A stretch of DNA of 8,926 nucleotides from an uncultured Clostridia bacterium (GTDB lineage: Bacteria > Bacillota > Clostridia > Christensenellales > Borkfalkiaceae). Positions 5,870 through 8,926 of this stretch are shown piece by piece. The DNA is taken from the NCBI GenBank assembly GCA_947629735.1, contig CANREX010000057.1:1-8926 (forward strand), written 5' to 3'. A model generated the notes under the pieces. That model was not told the origin of the DNA. It saw only the letters and a program-made list of their open reading frames with translations, and made no database searches. Within the stretch, counting starts at the first letter, position 1, and the number at the start of each line of letters is the position of its first letter. The position numbers and the translations under genes are program-made.

Positions 5870-5898
5870 ATTGTATCATATCGCGCGGCGTATGGCAA
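5870..5898 (-). promoter_or_regulatory. Promoter of the LRR lipoprotein gene with extended -10
   Basis: On the minus strand TTGCCA (5893-5898) and TACAAT (5870-5875) are 17 bases apart; TGA before the -10 is an extended TGn element. The expected transcription start, six to eight bases after the -10, coincides with the first ATG at 5863. That would give an mRNA with essentially no leader, or a nine-base leader for the second ATG. Confidence 0.65.
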
Positions 5899-6085
5899 GA
5901 AATATCGCCCCATTTGCAGACCCGCCAGCAATTTATGTTTGTTCGCGGTCTGTCTTTTGTTGACGTCCGCTTTGCTTGTCCGTGACTTCCGCTTGCATTT
6001 TCGGCGGATTGTAGGTTGACTTCCCCTTTGCCTTTGCGGTTTTGCGGTTCGGCGGTTTTTTTGTTTGCGGGTTGAGCGGTTTTAT

Positions 6086-7015
6086 TCAGCCGACGACGTC
6101 TTTGAAAACGCGCAGGAAATTGCCGTAGCAGAGTTTTTCGAGCGCGCCGCCCTTCACCCCGTGCTTTTCAAAATAGCTTATGAGCGCGGGCATGGCGGTG
6201 CAGTCGGCTAAGCGGGGATAGCGCGCGATTCCGTCGAAGTCGCTCCCGAATGCGGGGCAGTCCTCGCCCGCGACGTTTGCCATGTGCCTGTAATGGGCGA
6301 GCACGCGGGAAAAGCTATCGCCGCCCAAAAAAGTCTTTGAAAAATTCAGCCCGACTATCCCGCCGCCGTCCGCGATTTTTTTGAGCTGCGAATCTGTCAG
6401 ATTGCGGGAGACGCGCGTCACTGCGCACGCGTCGGAATGGCTTGCGACTATCGGCTTTTTCGAGATATTCAGAACGTCCTCCACCCCGCCGTCGGAGAGG
6501 TGCGAAACGTCGATGATTATCCCCAGACGGTTGAGCTCCCGCACAGCCTGCTTGCCCTCTTTTGTAAGCCCGCGGCTCTCCCTTTTTCGCAAAAATTTTT
6601 CGTCCCCGCAAAAGTTGGGACGGGCGAATTTGTTGGGGAAATTCCACACGAGCGAGAGCATTTTAACGCCCATTTCTTTCAGACGGGAAAATCCCGAAAC
6701 GTCCTTTAAAAAGCCCGCGTTTTCCACCGTTAAAATAGCCGCGATTTTACCGGCGTTTTCGGCGTTTTTCAAATCCGACAGGCAATATGCGGGGGTCAAC
6801 GAGGGGTTTTGGGCGAGCATGGCAAAATAAAACGCCGAAAATTTTTCGAAATCTCCGGCGGCGTTTTTGCCTTCTGTGAATATTGCGAAACACTGGGCGA
6901 AGCAGTCCGCTTCCGCCAATTTGCGCGCGTTGACGCAGCAGGAAGAAAGCGCGGTATCGCCGCGCAAATTACAGCCTGCGGTCACGCTGTCGCAGTGCAT
7001 GTCGATATACTTCAT
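6086..7015 (-). CDS. Membrane dipeptidase, peptidase family M19 (renal dipeptidase-like)
   Basis: This 309-residue enzyme is a binuclear zinc dipeptidase that cleaves small dipeptides, often with a D-residue at the C-terminal position. The expected metal and active-site residues are present: the HxD motif His7 and Asp9 (IDMHCDS), Glu98 (LTVENAGFL), His172 (IDVSHLSD), His193 (VASHSDA) with Arg204 nearby, and Asp259 (FGSDFDGI). There is no signal peptide, so it is probably cytoplasmic. The start ATG at 7015 overlaps the spoVM stop (ATGA), with no strong ribosome binding site, so translation is probably coupled. The operon position behind spoVM hints at, but does not prove, a role during sporulation such as turnover of wall-derived dipeptides. 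No terminator is clear in the 222-bp gap that follows. Confidence 0.9.
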   Translation of the reverse strand: MKYIDMHCDSVTAGCNLRGDTALSSCCVNARKLAEADCFAQCFAIFTEGKNAAGDFEKFSAFYFAMLAQNPSLTPAYCLSDLKNAENAGKIAAILTVENAGFLKDVSGFSRLKEMGVKMLSLVWNFPNKFARPNFCGDEKFLRKRESRGLTKEGKQAVRELNRLGIIIDVSHLSDGGVEDVLNISKKPIVASHSDACAVTRVSRNLTDSQLKKIADGGGIVGLNFSKTFLGGDSFSRVLAHYRHMANVAGEDCPAFGSDFDGIARYPRLADCTAMPALISYFEKHGVKGGALEKLCYGNFLRVFKDVVG

Positions 7016-7080
7016 TTGCGGACGAACAGCCTTAAAATCGCCCTGACGGGTTTGGGCGGCTTAACGCATATTACGGTCAT
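7012..7080 (-). CDS. spoVM: SpoVM-like spore morphogenesis microprotein, 22 residues
   Basis: A 22-codon frame fills the gap between thiN and the dipeptidase. It starts MTVICVKPPKPVRAI and ends in Leu/Phe and Arg/Lys residues. Aligned without gaps to B. subtilis SpoVM (26 residues, with KLPKF in the same place), Lys7, Pro9, Lys10, Ile15 and Arg17 match. Pro9 matters in the known protein. SpoVM is an amphipathic peptide that recognises the convex outer forespore membrane and anchors SpoIVA, the base of the spore coat. Here the start overlaps the thiN stop (ATGA), the stop overlaps the dipeptidase start (ATGA), and AGGGGTGA lies 3-4 bases upstream. The position right after thiN is the same as in B. 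subtilis. Extra prolines at 8 and 11 and the shorter tail are unusual. Without synteny a peptide this short would not be convincing; with it I consider the call likely. Confidence 0.78.
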   Translation of the reverse strand: MTVICVKPPKPVRAILRLFVRK

Positions 7081-7685
7081 ACTTCACCCCTGTTGATTAT
7101 TATCAGGACGACCTCTCCCCCGCCCGTCTCGACCTCGGCGCAATCGCTTATCGCGACGTTGGAAATCCCGCGGCATGAGCCGTATGCGAGCTTTTCCGGA
7201 TAGGGATATTTCAGCCCTGTACTACCCATTATATGCACGTCACCGCCGAAGGGCAACACGGAAATCGTCGCGCCCTTCAAGTTGTTCAAGGTCACCTTCC
7301 CGCCCGCGGGGAAAATCACCGAGCGCGAGGTTATCATCTTTGCCGCAACGCCCCGCTTATGCGCGCTGTACAAAAGGTGCAGATTGCCGAGGAAGTGATC
7401 TTCCCTGCGCCCTGCGCCGCCGTAAATTTCTATCTCGTCAACGCCCGCCTTCAAAAGCGCCGAAAGCGCTATCTCGCCGTCGGTGAAGTCCTTTTCCGAC
7501 GGATAGATTTTTTCGGGCGGCGGGTCGGGAATATAAGCGAGCGAATCGAAGTCGCCGACGTTTTTGTCTATGCGCACCCTACCTTTCGCCCAGCCGTACG
7601 CGCCGTCGCAGCAGTACACTATCGCGCCGCCGTCGTCTATTTCGCCCTCGAAAGGGTCGCCGTTCAAAAGCAGTATGCCCTTCAA
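7077..7685 (-). CDS. thiN: Thiamine pyrophosphokinase
   Basis: The enzyme transfers pyrophosphate from ATP to thiamine, making thiamine diphosphate, the cofactor of transketolase among others. At 202 residues it matches the family. Motifs run in order: NGD (8-10), YCCDGAYGWA (24-33), NVGDFDS (42-48), SEKDFTDGE (63-71) and IYGGAGRREDHFLGNL (87-102), whose Asp and Arg/His residues bind ATP and thiamine. The C-terminal beta domain has GSTGLKYPYP. I chose the TTG at 7685 because AGGGGAG lies four bases before it and homology begins there; TTG and the rpe stop TGA share bases (TTGA), a coupling overlap. The frame stays open upstream, but that part is an out-of-frame reading of rpe. It sits in the conserved rpe-thiN-spoVM order. 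Confidence 0.93.
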   Translation of the reverse strand: MKGILLLNGDPFEGEIDDGGAIVYCCDGAYGWAKGRVRIDKNVGDFDSLAYIPDPPPEKIYPSEKDFTDGEIALSALLKAGVDEIEIYGGAGRREDHFLGNLHLLYSAHKRGVAAKMITSRSVIFPAGGKVTLNNLKGATISVLPFGGDVHIMGSTGLKYPYPEKLAYGSCRGISNVAISDCAEVETGGGEVVLIIINRGEV

Positions 7686-8350
7686 TTTTCTCCCCTTATC
7701 GCGCGTATCGCCGCGGCGACGTTCGAAGAGCCGAAAACGGCTGAACCCGCCACGAGCACATTCGCCCCCGCCGCGCGTATTTCCGCCGCGTTGTGCGCGT
7801 TCACTCCGCCGTCGATCTCTATATCCATGTCGCCTTTGCCTATCTCTTTCGCCCGCGCCCGAAGTTTTCTCACCGTTTCGAGCGTTTCGGGCATGAATTT
7901 CTGTCCGCCGTAGCCCGGGAACACCGACATGACGAGCGCCATGTCGCACAGCGGGAGGACGTCGTACAGCTTTTCCGCGCCGCCGTCGGGATTGACCGCC
8001 GCCCCGCACTTCACGCCGTACGATTTTATCAGTTCGAGCGTCTCCGCAAGGTAGCTCTTCGATATCTTTTCGCACGCCTCGCAATGCACGGTTATTACGT
8101 CCGCGCCCGCGTCCGCGAAGAATTTTATCTGCGTCTTGGGGTGCTCCACCATCAGGTGCGCGTCTATCGTAAGGCGGGTGAGCGGGCGGATATTTTTCAC
8201 CATCTGCCCGCCGAAGGTTATCGGCTCTACAAAGCTGCCGTCCATCACGTCGCAGTGGACGACGTCCGCGCCCCCTTCCTCTATCGCTTTGACCGCCTTG
8301 CCCATAGCCGAAAAATCGGCGGAAAGTATCGATGGCGCTATCTTTATCAT
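7682..8350 (-). CDS. rpe: Ribulose-phosphate 3-epimerase
   Basis: Rpe interconverts ribulose 5-phosphate and xylulose 5-phosphate in the pentose phosphate pathway. The 222-residue TIM barrel opens APSILSADF (5-13). The expected metal ligands are visible as His32 and Asp34 (HCDVMDG), His65 (IDAHLMV) and Asp180 (IEIDGGV). The phosphate-binding loops appear as VMSVFPGYGGQKF (140-152, usually VMTVNPGFGGQ) and VAGSAVF near the C-terminus. Small departures such as SVFPGYGG and FVEPITFG are conservative. The ATG at 8350 follows AGAGGAGAAAG. It is the first gene of the rpe-thiN-spoVM-dipeptidase operon. In B. subtilis it is preceded by prpC-prkC-rsgA, which are absent here. Confidence 0.96.
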   Translation of the reverse strand: MIKIAPSILSADFSAMGKAVKAIEEGGADVVHCDVMDGSFVEPITFGGQMVKNIRPLTRLTIDAHLMVEHPKTQIKFFADAGADVITVHCEACEKISKSYLAETLELIKSYGVKCGAAVNPDGGAEKLYDVLPLCDMALVMSVFPGYGGQKFMPETLETVRKLRARAKEIGKGDMDIEIDGGVNAHNAAEIRAAGANVLVAGSAVFGSSNVAAAIRAIRGEN

Positions 8351-8440
8351 GCTCTTTCTCCTCTGTCTTTTTTGTTGAAATCATGTCGGCTTTTTAAGCC
8401 CGCTTTCGCTGTGATTTATAGCCGTTTATAGGCTCGTTTT

Positions 8441-8462
8441 GAGGACGTCTACCCGCGTAGAC
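8441..8462. promoter_or_regulatory. Hairpin GTCTAC-CCGC-GTAGAC with the AGACGTCCTC motif, upstream of rpe
   Basis: GTCTAC (8447-8452) and GTAGAC (8457-8462) form a six-bp stem with a four-base loop. On the minus strand one arm runs into AGACGTCCTC (8450-8441), a 10-mer also found twice upstream of rpmB. If the candidate promoter at 8469-8498 is real, this hairpin would sit at the very 5' end of the rpe operon transcript. Function is unknown. Confidence 0.4.
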
Positions 8463-8468
8463 CCCCAT

Positions 8469-8498
8469 ATATTGCCCGTTTAATTGGCTTTTCGGCAA
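8469..8498 (-). promoter_or_regulatory. Candidate promoter of the rpe-thiN-spoVM operon
   Basis: TTGCCG (8493-8498) and CAATAT (8469-8474) on the minus strand are 18 bases apart. Both deviate from consensus, so the call is tentative. Other AT-rich blocks nearer the gene (two TATAAA between 8415 and 8431) lack a -35 partner. No sigma-E-like promoter, as might be expected for spoVM, was recognised. The remaining gap to rlmN holds a 12-bp palindrome GCAAAATTTTGC (8531-8542) and two copies of a GTTTTACGCG direct repeat. Confidence 0.35.
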
Positions 8499-8588
8499 AT
8501 CGTACGCCCGATTATGAGCGCCGAACGCCTGCAAAATTTTGCGTTGTTTTACGCGTCGTTTTACGCGCGCCCGCCTTTTTACGGGCTG

Positions 8589-8926
8589 TTATTCTCCCGC
8601 ATCTTCCGCCGTCTCGCCGCCCGATGAGTCGTTCGCGCCGCCATTTTTACCGTCTAAAAATGAAGCGCGTAGTTGTCCGCATGCGCCGCCTATATCCGCG
8701 CCTATCTGCCTGCGCAGCGTCGCCGAGAGTCCGCCCTTTTCCAGCATGCCGAGGAAGGCGTAAGCGCGCTTGTCGTCTATCGATTTGAGCCGCCTTTCCT
8801 TTACCTCGTTGAGGCGTATCAAATTGACGTGGCAGGGTCTGCCCTTCAACAGCGTTATGAGCTCCGCGGCGTGGCGGGAATCGCAGTTTTCGCCCTCTAT
8901 AATGGAGTACTCGAAGGTATACCTTC
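8589..8926 (-). CDS. rlmN: RlmN, dual-specificity 23S rRNA/tRNA adenine-C2 methyltransferase, C-terminal fragment
   Basis: The gene enters from the right edge and only its last 111 residues are seen. RlmN is a radical SAM enzyme that methylates A2503 of 23S rRNA and A37 of some tRNAs. The fragment shows TFEYSIIEGENCDSRHAAEL (family: FEYxxIxGxNDSxxHAxEL), GRPCHVNLIRLNEV and TLRRQIGADIGGACGQLRA. The Cys in ACGQL (codon 8679-8681) corresponds to the methyl-carrying Cys355 of the E. coli enzyme. Radical SAM cysteines lie outside the window. The tail after ACGQL is about 25 residues of Gly, Asn, Ser, Asp and Glu, somewhat longer and more acidic than I would expect. No clear terminator follows. Confidence 0.93.
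   Translation of the reverse strand, partial: RYTFEYSIIEGENCDSRHAAELITLLKGRPCHVNLIRLNEVKERRLKSIDDKRAYAFLGMLEKGGLSATLRRQIGADIGGACGQLRASFLDGKNGGANDSSGGETAEDAGE

Noticed and set aside
5899..6085. Short recurring GGA(A/C)GTCA motifs and GCGGTTT repeats in the gap after the dipeptidase gene
   Set aside because: They are too short and degenerate to separate from chance, and no terminator or ORF could be built from them.
7686..8384. The thiN frame stays open upstream to 8384, suggesting a 435-residue protein
   Set aside because: The upstream part is an arginine/glycine-rich out-of-frame reading of rpe. All thiamine pyrophosphokinase motifs begin at the TTG at 7685, which has an SD and overlaps the rpe stop.
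8563..8588. GCCCG...CGGGC hairpin just after rlmN as its terminator
   Set aside because: The stem is only five pairs and no T-tract follows on the minus strand.

Overview
The window looks like a metagenome-derived contig from a spore-forming member of the Clostridia, or a related low-rank Firmicutes lineage, with moderately high GC. The gene content and order follow the conserved Firmicutes block known from Bacillus subtilis as rlmN - (prpC-prkC-rsgA) - rpe - thiN - spoVM - rpmB - yloU - yloV/fakA - recG. I infer a Clostridia-like host from this synteny, the four-cysteine L28, the spoVM microgene and the SD-rich starts. I cannot name a species.

Reading from the right end on the minus strand: the 3' end of rlmN (8589-8926), a 238-bp gap with promoter-like signals, then a tightly coupled operon. 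The operon is rpe (7682-8350), thiN (7077-7685, TTG start overlapping the rpe stop), a 22-codon spoVM microgene (7012-7080) joined to both neighbours by ATGA overlaps, and a membrane dipeptidase of peptidase family M19 (6086-7015). The middle of the window (5054-5863) encodes a small lipoprotein with BspA-type leucine-rich repeats and its own strong promoter. From 4144 to 5053 no gene is credible. This convergent intergenic region has an intrinsic terminator at each end and is filled with repeats: G/T-rich tandem units, at least six degenerate GTCATTCTGAGC...GAAGAATCT units in both orientations, a second structured element and a perfect 22-bp inverted repeat. To the left lie rpmB (plus strand, with promoter and terminator), then asp23/yloU, fakA/yloV and the 5' half of recG, all on the minus strand.

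The first ~180 bases do not belong with the rest. They are AT-rich and carry the start of cbiM (cobalt ECF transporter) on the plus strand, which runs head-on into recG cut just after its Walker A motif. Both genes break at the same point (about 178-199), so this is best explained as a chimeric junction, either from assembly or a real rearrangement.

The most rewarding item is the spoVM microgene, which is easily missed because of its size. It implies endospore formation and links the metabolic genes rpe and thiN, plus a peptidase, to a sporulation morphogenesis peptide by translational coupling. I do not see a wholly new biological system. The remaining points of interest are regulatory signals (an inverted repeat filling the asp23 promoter spacer, a shared AGACGTCCTC motif, a probably leaderless lipoprotein mRNA) and the repeat nest.
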